From: Geosiphon pyriformis | Taxonomy: Eukaryota > Glomeromycota > Glomeromycetes > Archaeosporales > Geosiphonaceae | Assembly: GCA_016748015.1 (NCBI GenBank) | Contig: JAAOMT010000672.1 | Span: forward strand, 75,428-139,427 | Length of the DNA stretch: 64,000 nucleotides | Direction: 5' to 3' | Notes under the pieces: model-generated | What the model saw: only the letters and a program-made list of their open reading frames with translations | What the model was told of the DNA's origin: nothing | The model's database searches: none | Program-made: the position numbers and the translations under genes | Shown here: positions 10,560 through 21,812 of the stretch, piece by piece | Numbering within the stretch: position 1 is the first letter of the stretch | Layout of the letters: each line of letters begins with the position of its first letter

Positions 10560-12330
10560 ATCAAAATATTTTATCACTCACCAAAATATACTTTATCAGA
10601 AAAATAGAAGAGATCCAGATCAACCAACCAGAGTAATTACAGAGTCAGAAAAAGAGACAATATTATTCAACATGCACTTAAATCCAACAGCAGGACATTT
10701 TCACAAAGAAACAACTATGAAAAAAACCAGAAAAAGATACTATTGGTCATCAATGTATCCAGACATCATCTAATATGTTCAAAATTGTGATGCTTGTCAG
10801 CGAAAAGGAGGAACAAAACCCAGTAAACCATTAAGACCAATCAAAGTGGGACAATCATTTGACTGGATTGGAATTGATTTAGTTGGACCATTAACAATCA
10901 CCAGCAGAGGAAACAGATATATAGCAGTAGCCATGGACTATCTCACTAAATGGCCAGAGGTGAAAGCAATTCAAAAAGTGAATACAGAATCCATTGCCAA
11001 ATTTGTTCATCAAGATTTGATATGTCGACATGGATGTTGTTACGGTTTAAGAATTTAGCAAAAAGAATCATAAAAATAATACAAACTATTCAATCATAAT
11101 ATAGCACAGTAATAATCTTAGAAAGGTAATAATTAACATAGTAGCAAACACCATCTCGTGATAGTGGCAAGCACCAGTTCACAATAGCAGCCAACACCAA
11201 CTGGTGATAGCAGCAAGCACCAGGTTGAAATATCAAAAAGAAAGTATTTTCTCGTNNNNNNNNNNNNNNNNNNNNNNNNNNNNNNNNNNNNNNGTTGTTA
11301 CTAATTGATAAAAGCTTTATTGTGAGAATTAGAAAAGCGCTAAAGACCATTAACATTCTGTGTTTCTAGATTAGAGAAACACATCAGGCAATTGCAAAGA
11401 TAGCCTCAGAGAAGACCCCAGACAGTGGGTAGATTTCAGTTCAGCCTCTGAGAAGGAGTACATAAACACACACAACAATCAAGAATTAAAGAATAACTTA
11501 CATCACAACAGTAAAAAGAAAGCCTTCAGTGTAACAAGTGACATTATCACACAAATAGAATTGAGAAACTCACGAAAGACTGATTGCAATTAAAGCGGGA
11601 TATCAGCAATTAAATATAACAAAAAAACCATCCTGTAACAATGTCTAAAAGAACTATTATCAGACCAAGAAACCCACTTTGTAAATAGAACATTAGCAAA
11701 ATTAAGCCAGAGATTCGAAATTAAAAAACCACTATTATTACCATATTATTCACAAACAAATGATCTAGTTGAAAGATTTAATAAAACATTGTATAAAGCA
11801 ATTGCCAAACTCAACCAAGAAAACCAGAATGAATGGGATTTGTTTATACCATCAGTATTATTTGCTTATTGGACAATGAAGCAAGATACTACACAAGCAA
11901 CACTATTTGAATTGGTATATGGTAGAACAACAACATTACCAGTAGAGAGAGAAATTAATACATATCTAGCTGAACCAATAACAGAAGAAAATTTTCAAGA
12001 AACATTGCTGAGAAGAACATATGACTTAATAAAAACATTGGAAAACAAACGAAAAAGAGCAGCTAATAATATTCAAAAGTCACAAGAAAACAAAAAAAAA
12101 GACACAATAGTCAACTACTAGACAAACCAGTTGAATTCAAGATTGGAGACAAAGTACTCTTACATCATACCAAAGCAGAAAAACAATGGAGTGGAAAATT
12201 CGATCTCAAATGGGATGAACCATTTCACATAGAAGAAATTCTAGGAAATGGAGCTTACAAATTAAGACTGAATAACAAAATTTTAACCAAAGCAGCACAT
12301 GGAGATCAACTGAAACTATACCACAACATC
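10560..12330 (+). pseudogene. gypsy pol: integrase, split by a solo LTR
   Basis: The zinc-binding N-terminus ends with CDACQRKGG near 10,793. The catalytic core starts with the DWIGIDLVGPL block (10,861) and continues after the inserted LTR with SDQETHFVNR (about 11,660) and QTNDLVERFN (about 11,755), supplying the D, D and E positions. A C-terminal GDKVLLHH and WDEPFHIEEILGNGAYKLR block (12,150-12,270) matches the integrase tail barrel. The first part is in another frame from RNase H, so an indel lies between 10,303 and 10,846. Removing the 603-bp LTR and one 4-bp duplication restores the core, as the old copy at 2,860-2,960 shows. Confidence 0.85.
11038..11640. mobile_element. Solo LTR inside integrase, with assembly gap
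   Basis: It begins TGTTACGGTT and ends CCTGTAACA, and is flanked by the direct repeat ATGT (11,034-11,037 and 11,641-11,644). The older gypsy copy is uninterrupted at this site, confirming the insertion. It contains about three 23-25-bp repeats with a CAAGCACCA core (about 11,145-11,227) and 38 Ns at 11,256-11,293, so its true length is unknown. It does not resemble the host LTR except at the ends. Confidence 0.85.
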
Positions 12331-13130
12331 ACACCACTATCTACCAGTAATATTCCATAATTAGGAGTACAGAGAATACTAGTCCAACCAGATGAGATTC
12401 CATGAGATCTGAAACCAATTGTTATTATTAACAACAACACATTAAATTGATTCATCAAAAGAATATATAAAGACACAGTAGATGTGACAGAAAATATCAG
12501 AAAAATAGAGATTACAAACAACATTCATTTACTAACACAACAACTTTTTCAATTGATCCAACACCAAGAAATGGAAATTACAATCAATTAACAAACCATT
12601 CAATATCAAGATACTAGAAAGACATTGCAACACAAAAAACAGAAGAAACCAGAAAATACTGTCAACAAAATCATGGCAAAAGTAAAATTAGCAATAAAAA
12701 AATTGACAAAAGAGTCAATATATCAAGAGTTGACTAAAGAAACTTGGAATTGGTGGACACAACAATTTTCAAAAAACTATTGTTATTTTTACTTGGGACA
12801 ATACATAAATATCCAGAATTTATATATGGATAAAACAAAGCAGTTATTCAATACAACAATACTACAACAACTAGAACATTTTGTGGGAAAAAATAACTTA
12901 TCCATACAAGCTTGAGCTATATACCAAATATACACAGTATTTCAGGATCGACCAGAAATCTTACTCAACAAAACAATAGATACGGTTACCAGTAATCAAT
13001 TGGAAAAAATTACCAATGCTCAATTTAAAGAATTAAACTCAAATAACACAAGTAATTATCGAAAACAAAATCCAGGAAATACTCCAAGAAGAGGAATTAA
13101 AAGAGTTGGATTTCGATGGAGCTCAATATT
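12331..13130 (+). pseudogene. gypsy post-integrase region, unassigned
   Basis: The integrase frame continues for about 250 codons to the 3' LTR with five or so stops. The longest open piece is 12,625-12,915 (96 codons). The sequence is polar, rich in Lys, Gln and Asn, with helix-forming stretches and no clear membrane segment. A decayed equivalent is present in the old copy at about 14,400-15,150, so the region belongs to the family. I do not recognise the domain. Confidence 0.45.
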
Positions 13131-13145
13131 AAAAGGAGGGAATAA
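13131..13145 (+). other. Polypurine tract
   Basis: AAAAGGAGGGAATAA lies directly before the 3' LTR, the expected priming site for plus-strand synthesis. The 43.6-kb derivative has AAAGGAGAAAATAA at the same place. Confidence 0.7.
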
Positions 13146-14025
13146 TGTTACTCATAGAAATATAGGAAATATAGTAGCATAATTATTAGCCAATCAGAAG
13201 TAGACATAGTAAATGTGGAATTCCAGGATTCCTCTCAGGAATTGCAGGATTCCAGAAATTACAGAATTCTCACACAAAGAATTGCAGGATTCCAGAATTC
13301 TAGAATTCCTCTCAAAGGAATTGCAGGATTCCAAAAATTCCAGGATTTCTGTCATGAAGAATCAAGGAATTGAGAAATCTCAATTATGTATATATAGCAG
13401 TAGTATTAGAAGCTGAAAAGACAGACCTTTCAGTTTAGATTTAATCTAAGCAATCTTCCAGTTCCCAATTATCTAATAAATAATTATTTTATATCTCAAT
13501 CCACTCTTCGCTATCAACACTTCATGTTGATAGTAATTGATACTTAACTACACTGGAACAATAGCTCTTGATCATGGCTATTGACGGGATACTAACTTAC
13601 CAAATCATCTTGGCTTATTTTCTTTATTTCATTTTCTTTTCTTTCTTTCTTTTCTTTTCTTTCTTTGTGTTGTTTTGTTATTGTATACTAATTGATTAAG
13701 AATTAAAAGCATTGAGTTATTGACATCACGAATAGCCTGGTAAAAGACCCAGAAATAAGGGTAGAATTTTATATATTATTGGATAGCTTACCAGAAAGGC
13801 ACAACTGTCAGACTAAATTTAGCCTTCATGCTGAGAAAAAAATTAGATGGAATTGCAATTCCAAAAACTATTACAAATACCATTGAATCTCTGTCCATTA
13901 TACAAAAGACTCCATCAAAATCTTCAGATACAACACTTTTAGAATATTATCAATGGAAATAACTTTTGAGCACCAAGTTACAGGTTTATTATTTGACTTG
14001 AGACTCCAAAGATTCAACCATAACA
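13146..14025 (+). repeat. 3' LTR of the younger gypsy element
   Basis: The LTR is 880 bp, TG...CA, homologous along its length to the 5' LTR. Open frames inside it (for example 13,213-13,416, with repeated KELQDSRI-like units) are products of the GAATTGCAGGATTCC array and not genes. Confidence 0.9.
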
Positions 14026-15958
14026 ACATATAACTTAATAAAAACTCTAAAAAACAAAAAGTAAAGAACAGCTAATAATATACAAAAGTCACAAAAAAAA
14101 CTAAAATAATAACATAATAATTAGTTACCAGATAAACCAGCTAAATTCAAGATTGAAAACAAAGTATTTTTATATTGTATCAAAATAAAAAAACAATAAA
14201 GTAAAAAATTTGATTTCAAATAAGACAGTTTATTTTACATTGAAAAAATTCTGAAAAATAAAACATATAAGTTAAGATAAGAAAACAAAATCTTAGTTAA
14301 AGCAGCACATAGTAATTAACTAAAATTATATTATAATATAGTATTATTATCAATCAGTAATATTCCACAACTAAGAGTACAACAAATACTAATTTAATTA
14401 AATAAAATTCTATAAGATTTGAAACCAATCATAATTATTAACAGAAACATGTCAAATTGATTTATCAGAACATTATATAAAAACATAATATATGTAATAA
14501 AAGCAACAGATAGAAATTCTAAACCATATTTACATGATAACACAACAATTGTTTTAAGTTATAAATCAACAACAATTGAACATAGAAATTATTATTAATT
14601 ATCAAACAATTTGCTATCAAAACACAAAAAAAGAAAAAAAAACAAAGATTATTACATATTAGCAACCACAAAATTAAACAAAACACTGGTCAGATAAAAT
14701 TATAAAAAAAGTAAAGAACACTTTTAAAAAAATACTAATAATTGTTTTAATAGAAAAACTAACTAAAAAGAACTGAAAGCTATAGATAAAACAATTTCCA
14801 ATATCATATTATTATTATCAGTTAGAACAAAAGCTGAATATTAGAAATTGTATTTCAATAAATTCAAAAAATATTCAATTAAAAAACAGTACAACAGATT
14901 AAAAACTTTATTAAAAAAAAGATAAATTTTATACTATATATTAAAATAATTTAATAACTATATATCATATTTCAAGATTATTCAGAAATATTATTACATA
15001 CAAAAATAGAAACAATAATTGTTAATTAGTGGAAAAAAATGAACAACTCTTAATTCAAAAACATAAAAACCAAAATTGAACAAACAATATTGAAAAAAAA
15101 AGTAATGAACTTAATTCAAAATGAAAATTTTGACAAAGCTTAATATTAAAAAAAGTGATAGTATTACTTATAAAAAAAAATACAAAATAAAAATAAAAAA
15201 AACAGATAGTAAAAATAAACTAATAGAAGAATAGTACTCAATAAGTAAGCACATTGTTAGAAAATTATAACATATTGCTTAAAAATGTGTAAGATTTCAT
15301 ATAATAATAATTATATATATATAGCAAGAATATTAGAAACAGAAAAGACAAAACAATAGCTAAAGATTAGTGATTATTTAATACTTCTTTCTTCAAAAAA
15401 TAGGTTCTATAATTTGAAGTGAAATTATACTCATATTAATAAAATTATTTATTACTATTCCATTTATGTTATCATTATTTAATTAAAAAATATTAATTAT
15501 TTTAGTGCTATCAACAATTTATATTGATAAAATTTGATATTTAATTATATTGAATTAATAGCTCTTGATTATAGCTATTAATAAAATATTAATTTTTTAT
15601 TTTTTTTATTTTTTTTTATGTTTTTTTATTTTATTTTTTTTGTTGTTTACTAATTAATTAAAAAATTTAAGCACTAAATAATTAATATCAAAAATAGCCT
15701 GGTAAAAGACCTAAAAACAAAAGTAGAAAACTTAAAAATAGCTTATCAGAAAAACATAACTGTTAGAATAAATTGGCCACCATACTGAAAAAAAATTTAT
15801 GAAAAAAAACTCTCAATTAAATTTCTGTTCATTATACAAAAGACTCAACCAAACCTTCAAACTTCAAAATCTTCAGAAACTACTATTATTAATAATTATT
15901 AAGCATTAATTTACAGATTTTTTATTTGTTTTAACATTTTAAATAATCATCTGTAACA
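14026..15958 (+). mobile_element. Old gypsy element, right part, with its 3' LTR
   Basis: It continues the element broken at 3,270. The first 1.1 kb aligns with 12,015-13,140 of the younger copy and is full of C-to-T and G-to-A changes, leaving no useful frame. The 3' LTR runs from about 15,162 (TATTAC, from TGTTAC) to 15,958 (GTAACA). Four-base flanks are ATTT (1,751-1,754) and ACTC (15,959-15,962), which would match if two C became T. Confidence 0.7.
15162..15958 (+). repeat. 3' LTR of the old gypsy element
   Basis: About 797 bp. It shares its first third with 1,755-2,098 and its ends with the younger LTR family, but the middle differs, so it is a related subfamily. Confidence 0.65.
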
Positions 15959-17920
15959 ACTCTCAGTAAGAACAACTACATAAAATTTAAATACTTTTTT
16001 GGAAAAAAAACTTGCATTATTAATTAATCATTTAAAACAGACAATAAAATTTGCTGTACTGTGGTTGGTTTTGAGTTGAATCTGAATCTGAAGTTAGTTT
16101 TTTGTACAAAACTAATACTTGGTAATATAAAACTTTCTTAGACTAGATTAGATCTAATATGTTGTAAAAAATATGAATATTTTGAACATTTTTTTCTTAA
16201 GTATAACTCTTTAGATTTCTTTATTCTAATCCAAAAAAAAGTTTATAAAAAATTTGTTTTGAACTAAAATTATTTTTAACTTGTTTATTTTTATTCAAAA
16301 AAAAATGTACCTATCTTTCAACTTGCTGGTTTTGATAACAAGTCTTGGATGCAAATAGTATCTCTAATAGTTATTCTTATTAATATTTATTTTGTTCTTG
16401 TTTCTGGATTTTTTTTTGGTGTTTTATCTCCTGGAAATATGATCTCTAATTTTTAAGATACATTTATAATTAGTAATTAGTTGGTTTTTTTAAAATGCTT
16501 TTTAGAGCTTTTGGTTGATTAGATGTCTAATATTGTACAGAAGCTAAGCAATATGAATTTGGTGCTTTTGGCAGCTGTTTATTAACATCTCTCTTTAACT
16601 GTTTTCATGTTATTAATTTTGAAGTTAGATTTAAACATGGTTTTGAACAAATTTTTTTTTCTGTTTTTTCTGTTTTTTTAGCAACAAAAGATAAAAATTT
16701 GGATTTAAGTTTTAGTAGCTCAAAGGTTTTGACCATCAAAATAGATGGCTTGAAATCAAAAACAGTGGTTTTTGAGATTTTAGTTGGTTCAGTTTTGGTA
16801 AGATTAAATTAATTATATACTGGCTCGGATTTTTTGATGTTTTTTTATCTCAATAACTAATTATATTTGGAAATTTGCAATGTGTAATATAAAAGAAATA
16901 AACAATCCTGTTAAACAAAAAAATATTGTTTATTAACACAAAAATAAAGACAATTCTATATCTATAATTACAAAAACAAACTTGAAAAATAAAATTTGTT
17001 CTTGAATAATAAGCAAGTTTGATAAGATTAGAGTTTTCATCTCAGATGTTAACTTTAATCATCTGAATTAACAATAATATTGTTAAACACATATACAAAG
17101 TTTTAAAGATAGCTGATTGGCTTTTGTTAATATGTTTTTTGTTTAAAAATTGTCTTTTAGTTTCTATTTTGGATTTGTATGCTGAAGCTACTCTAAAAAA
17201 GGTTAACTCAGTTTTGTAAGATCAATTTAATGGTGATTGAAGCTTTAAATAATAATGTTTTTATGGTTTTCAGTGGTAATTTTAATAAAAATAATTCTGG
17301 TTACAATACAAGTTTCAAAAAAATTTTAAATATAAGTTTATGTAATTTTATCATATAAGTTGTCTATATAGTTCAACTTTAAGAAGATTAATAAATACAT
17401 AAACTTTATTTTAGTCAATAATAGTCTTTAGAATTCATTTTTTAATTAACAAGTTTATTGTTTAAATATGGTTTTTAATACTAATTATATAGTTATTTTG
17501 GTAAATATTGGCTTGAAAAACTTTTTAGTTCTTAGCTTATCTTGATATGTAAACAAACTGTTAAAAATAAGTGAAAATTCAAATTTAGTGATATTAATAA
17601 AAAAGTCTGAAAAAAATTTGGAAATTTATTATTGGCTGCTACTTTAAGTACTACTAATAATTTTGAGAACTATAAAGAAAAAATTAACATCAACAAAATA
17701 TAGACACTACTCAGTTAGATGATATGTTTTGCTGCTAATACTGCTTTTTCAAAAACATAGTACTTTAATTGTAGATAAACTTATATAAAAATTAGATATA
17801 TTAATGTTCTTATAACTATTCAGTTTTTAAAGCAATTATTTTTTATTTTAACTTATTAATTGCTTTGCTAAATATACCAAAACTTTATTAATTTTAAAGC
17901 CAAGTATATTACTTAAAACC
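15959..17920 (+). mobile_element. Decayed LINE, right part (end of ORF1, start of ORF2)
   Basis: It resumes the LINE broken at 1,754. A degraded zinc knuckle (CCKKYEYFEH) lies near 16,165. ORF1 continues to about 16,850. ORF2 starts near 16,860 with an endonuclease-type opening (WKFATCN-like), and a block near 17,680-17,760 follows the region after the endonuclease. There are many stops. Family similarity fades near 17,920, where the next fragment is in the opposite orientation. Confidence 0.6.
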
Positions 17921-17989
17921 AAATTACTATTAATAAATTATTTAAATATAATAATCAAAGATTTAATTAACTTAACAATAAATTTAATT

Positions 17990-19142
17990 AGAGCAAAAAG
18001 CTTGGTCAAATTAAACTCCAAAAAGATCAACTAAAAAAAAACCACAGAAATATTAGCTATTATATTAACAAAAAAAACAAAACTAACAAAAAAATTAGAA
18101 ACTAAAGAAAAAACAGAAGCAATATTCTTAACATAAAACTTAACATTAATAAAATAAAGCACAAAAGTCTTAAAAGTCTTTAAAAAAAAAAGTACAGACA
18201 TCTTATAATTAACAATCAAATAATCCAAATCTTGACATTTAAAACAGTATTAGTATTCAAAAGTTTTCAATTAGATACAATACTTTTTTAAAGTATTAGT
18301 TTTAATAATAATTGTATTCAAATTACTTTATAAGCCAAACATAACCAAAACAAACTGAGAACAATAATTATAATTAGGTAAACAAGAAATAAAACAAGTC
18401 TGATCACCAACTTGAAAAATCATATTATTAATTTTATAAGCAATACAGTTAAAAAAAAGATTAACCAACTCGATTTTGAACTTATTATAAAACAAAATAG
18501 TCTTATTTTGATTTACAAGAAAAAAAATTCTAATACTATTTTTGTTTAATAAAACTAACCAATAATTTAAAAGAGATGCAACAATATCTAAAGTTTTGAA
18601 ATAAATAATTATATATTAATAAATACCAATAAACTTTAGCATAATACAAAAAACTTTACCAAATATATTAAAAACTATCTTAATATCAATAATAAATATA
18701 CTCAAAAGTATATTATATAATACAATAATAGCAAAAAAAAACCAGACTCAAAAATTACCAAAGATTTAGCAATTTTAAGAGTGATTAGACAAACAAAGCT
18801 TGTAAGTTTAACCAAAAAAACAGCTTTTAAAGACTTTTAAAAACCAAACTTCATACAAAAAAGCTTTATATTGTTTTTTAATATTAATTTTGTATTTAAA
18901 AAACTATATACAGACTAAAAAACAGTCTTAATATGAGCTAATTTAATCTTAAAAATAGCATTAAGCACCAAAATAGAGACTATTTACTCAACAAATTTTT
19001 AATAACTAAAAATAGTTTTTTAAGCACTATTAATGACAGTATTAGAAATTAGTAAAAAAAATATTTTAATTTCTATCTAATTAATCCAGTTCTTAAAAAT
19101 AGATAATTTAACAAAAAACTGTTGTTTTATTTTTAAAGTTAG
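17990..19142 (-). mobile_element. LINE ORF1 fragment, minus strand
   Basis: The longest piece (18,031-18,228, 65 codons) aligns with the region after the CCHC knuckles of a LINE ORF1 protein; the spacing of Ala, Pro, Val and Ser positions (for example KNIASVFSLVSNFFVSFV) follows the family. It is heavily AT-converted. The alignment is from memory and moderate. Confidence 0.45.
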
Positions 19143-20127
19143 TGTTATTAATAAAATTTTAGACATTAATTAACATAAAATTACTCTTATAATTTCTATT
19201 ATTAATTAACATATATTATTATTATTCAAATTATTACTTATTATTTAATCAAAATGATTAAAGATTGCTATTTAATTAATAATTTAATTTATACAATAAA
19301 AATTAGAATGATTAAACTATACAATATTCCAAACTATATAATATTAAAAATTTGCTGAAATAATAAGTAGTTTGCCGAAATAGTTAGTAATTTGTTAAAA
19401 TAACTTGTAGTTTGTTGAAATAACCTATAATTTGTCAAAATATATCTTTAATTTATTAAAATTATAGCAAAAAAGAAAAGTTCAATTTTATAGACTAGTA
19501 CTATAACAAGTTGTATAAAAAAAAAGCTTCTTTTTTCGAAAAAATATATTTTATCTTAGAAAAAAACCATTTTACTCAGAAACATTTTAATTAAAATTAA
19601 TTATTTTTTATATATTAAAAGAAATAAATATCAAATACTTTAAAAAAAACTCCCAATTTTTTTATTTCACTTGAAATTCTCCAAAACCCAACTAATGTTT
19701 TGAAATTAATTAGCTACTAATTTCAATAATTTGTTAGTAACTTCAAGTCTGAACAAAAAATAATTCTCTTAACAAAATTTTATATTTTTTATGTTTTTTT
19801 TGTTTTTTTTATTCTAATTATTAAAGTAATCTACAGACAAAATTTTTATAAAAGAGTTAACTTTTGCAGCAAAATAACTACATATTTTTAATGAGCTTCT
19901 AAACAAGCAATTCTTAAGAAAAAGTTGACTTTTACTACAAAATAACTACATAAAGTAATTAGGATAAAATTGGTTATTTTATATATAAACCCAATAATTC
20001 AAATTATAAAAGATAATTTAAAAATAAATTCAGTTATCAAAAGTTTACTAATTTCTAATAATTATGAATTAATAGCAAACTAACATTAATAACATTTAGA
20101 AAAAAAAACCAAAAATTTCCAATAACA
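19143..20127. repeat. Decayed solo LTR
   Basis: It runs from TGTTATTAATAA to CCAATAACA and aligns throughout with the better-kept solo LTR at 21,813-22,792, with C-to-T and G-to-A changes dominating. Both contain a TTGTATAAAA box region followed by a CTTCT...CGA hairpin-like segment (19,510-19,545 here). No internal genes. Confidence 0.75.
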
Positions 20128-20344
20128 CTGATAATAATTTGCCAAAAAATATTATATTTAATAATACAACTAGTAATTAATCTTGACCTATTTTGAATAA
20201 TAAACTAAATAATATAATAAAAATCTTATTTAAAATTTTATTAGAAATCACAAAAAAATTTGATATAACAATAACAAAAGTGAGTGACTGCTTTTACTTT
20301 TTAAAATTATTGGTTTTTTTGATTATTTTTTTTAAAAAGGTTAT
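20128..20344. other. AT-rich remnant
   Basis: No recognisable gene. It is the left flank of the next LINE insertion and probably part of an older element. Confidence 0.4.
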
Positions 20345-20353
20345 ATTAGTAAT

Positions 20354-21812
20354 TGCCACTCGACTTTCCCAATGATGCTATTCATCATCCTTCTCTGTAC
20401 AGGTTGAAATCTTTTGAACAGATCCAGACTGAGAGCAAGTCAGCTGCTGTTGTTTGTTTTGCCAATTCAGTAGGTATTTTGGGCTGCCTGTTTATGTATA
20501 GGTCGCATGATTTACAGGTTCTCAGCTGGCGCTCTCGTCACCCCCTGCTTTTCCCTTTTCATATTAATGTCAGTCCTTTGAATAATTTTTTGGCTGGTGT
20601 TGTCCGGATTTTTTTGGGTTGTGACTTTTCTCTGGGTGGTCTCGTGACCAATGTTTTTCATTTTCAAAAGGAGACCCCAATGTCTATTGTTCTTGGCGAG
20701 TTTACTTTTTATAAATGTGTTTCTTCGCTTAGATGATATAGAATTGCCTTTGTTGAGCAGCTTCGTGATCAAACTGGTTCTGTTTTTGAATGGAGGACTT
20801 TCAAGCAGTGGAAAAGCCCTCGGGGCCCAATTCCTAATTGGTTCAATGCTGCTGTTCGCTTTTTGTCTGGTTCTGGGTCATCTCCCATTTGTTCTCTTTT
20901 GCCACTGAATGTTGACTCATCTGACGTACTTAAGTCTTGTGAGTTTAATGTTGTTTGCAATTGCTTGTTGGAGGTTGATTCCAATTGTCTTTCTCTGTTT
21001 ACAGATGGTTCTCTGTATGGGCTGGATACTCTTGGTATTAAGGCTGGCACTGCTGTTTTTTTTGAGGACATTGATTTGGGTTTAGGTGTGGAAGTTTCTG
21101 GTTTGGTTTCTTCTACCATGACAGAGCTACAGGCTATTGCTTTGGCTCTCGAGTGTGTCCCTCCTTCTCGTTCAGTTAATCTGTTTTTGGACAGCCAGGC
21201 CGTTTTAGATGCATACAAGTCAGAGTTAATGTTGAAGCATCCAGATTTCAGGAATTGTTGTTGGGTCGAATGCTGCCATATTTCTAATGTCATTCGTCAC
21301 AAAAATTTGGATGTTAATTAGATTAAAGTTAGAGGTCACTTTGGAGTCTTGGGCAATGACACTTTGGCTAGGGCTGCTGTGTTTTCTGGTGTGCATCTTC
21401 CTCACAGAATTGATGAACATTTTCTCAAGGCTGGTGTTACTGTGGTTTCTGGTAATTCTAGGCATTTTGTTTGTGGTGTTTTCCACTCTATTCACCATGC
21501 ACATTGGGAGGTTAGTTCTGGTTCTCGGGTATTGGTGGACAGCCTATGTGCTGATGTTGATTGGTTCAGATCATGTTCGGTGTGGCATCTGAACTCTCAT
21601 TTGGCCACTGGTTTCACTAGTGCTCGTACTGCTGGATCTTGGACTTATTTTATGAAGGCATTGCATTATTGTCTTCCTGTTGCTGTGCGAAAGCAACTTT
21701 ATAATAAGGGGTACCCCAGTGTGATGTGTTTGTTCTGTAGTGATGTTGAAATTTCAGATCATGTGTTTTTATGCCCATTCGATGCTGGTGATTGTGCTTG
21801 GTTGATGAACGC
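20354..21812 (+). pseudogene. LINE ORF2: RT C-terminus, RNase H and CCHC-like motif
   Basis: RNase H has all four expected acidic positions: FTDGS (about 21,000), TELQAI (about 21,123), LDSQAV (about 21,187) and GHFGVLGND (about 21,333). The later VRKQLYNKGYP block and a C-x2-C-x7-H-x4-C motif (CLFCSDVEISDHVFLC) at 21,730-21,777 are typical of this family's C-terminus. Stops are TGA at 20,734-20,736 and TAG at 21,319-21,321. RNase H would remove RNA during second-strand synthesis. The N-terminal endonuclease and RT palm are missing by 5' truncation. Confidence 0.85.

Larger units (their letters stand above)
3271..14025 (+). mobile_element. Younger Ty3/gypsy LTR retrotransposon with both LTRs
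   Basis: LTRs at 3,271-4,137 and 13,146-14,025 both begin TGTTACTCATAG and end CATAACA, and the element is flanked by a 4-bp duplication ACAT (3,267-3,270 and 14,026-14,029). The domain order is gag, CCHC zinc knuckle, aspartic protease, Cys-rich region, dUTPase, beta-type linker, reverse transcriptase, RNase H, integrase and a long C-terminal tail. It is inserted inside the integrase of an older element: the flanks join to read AGAAGAACAT then ATAACTTAATAA, matching about 12,014-12,035 of the element itself. Catalytic residues and many codons are lost to C-to-T and G-to-A changes, so it is inactive. A solo LTR interrupts it at 11,038-11,640. Confidence 0.9.

Noticed and set aside
13213-13416. 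Repeat protein with KELQDSRI-like units
   Set aside because: The frame lies inside the 3' LTR and is a translation of its non-coding repeat array.
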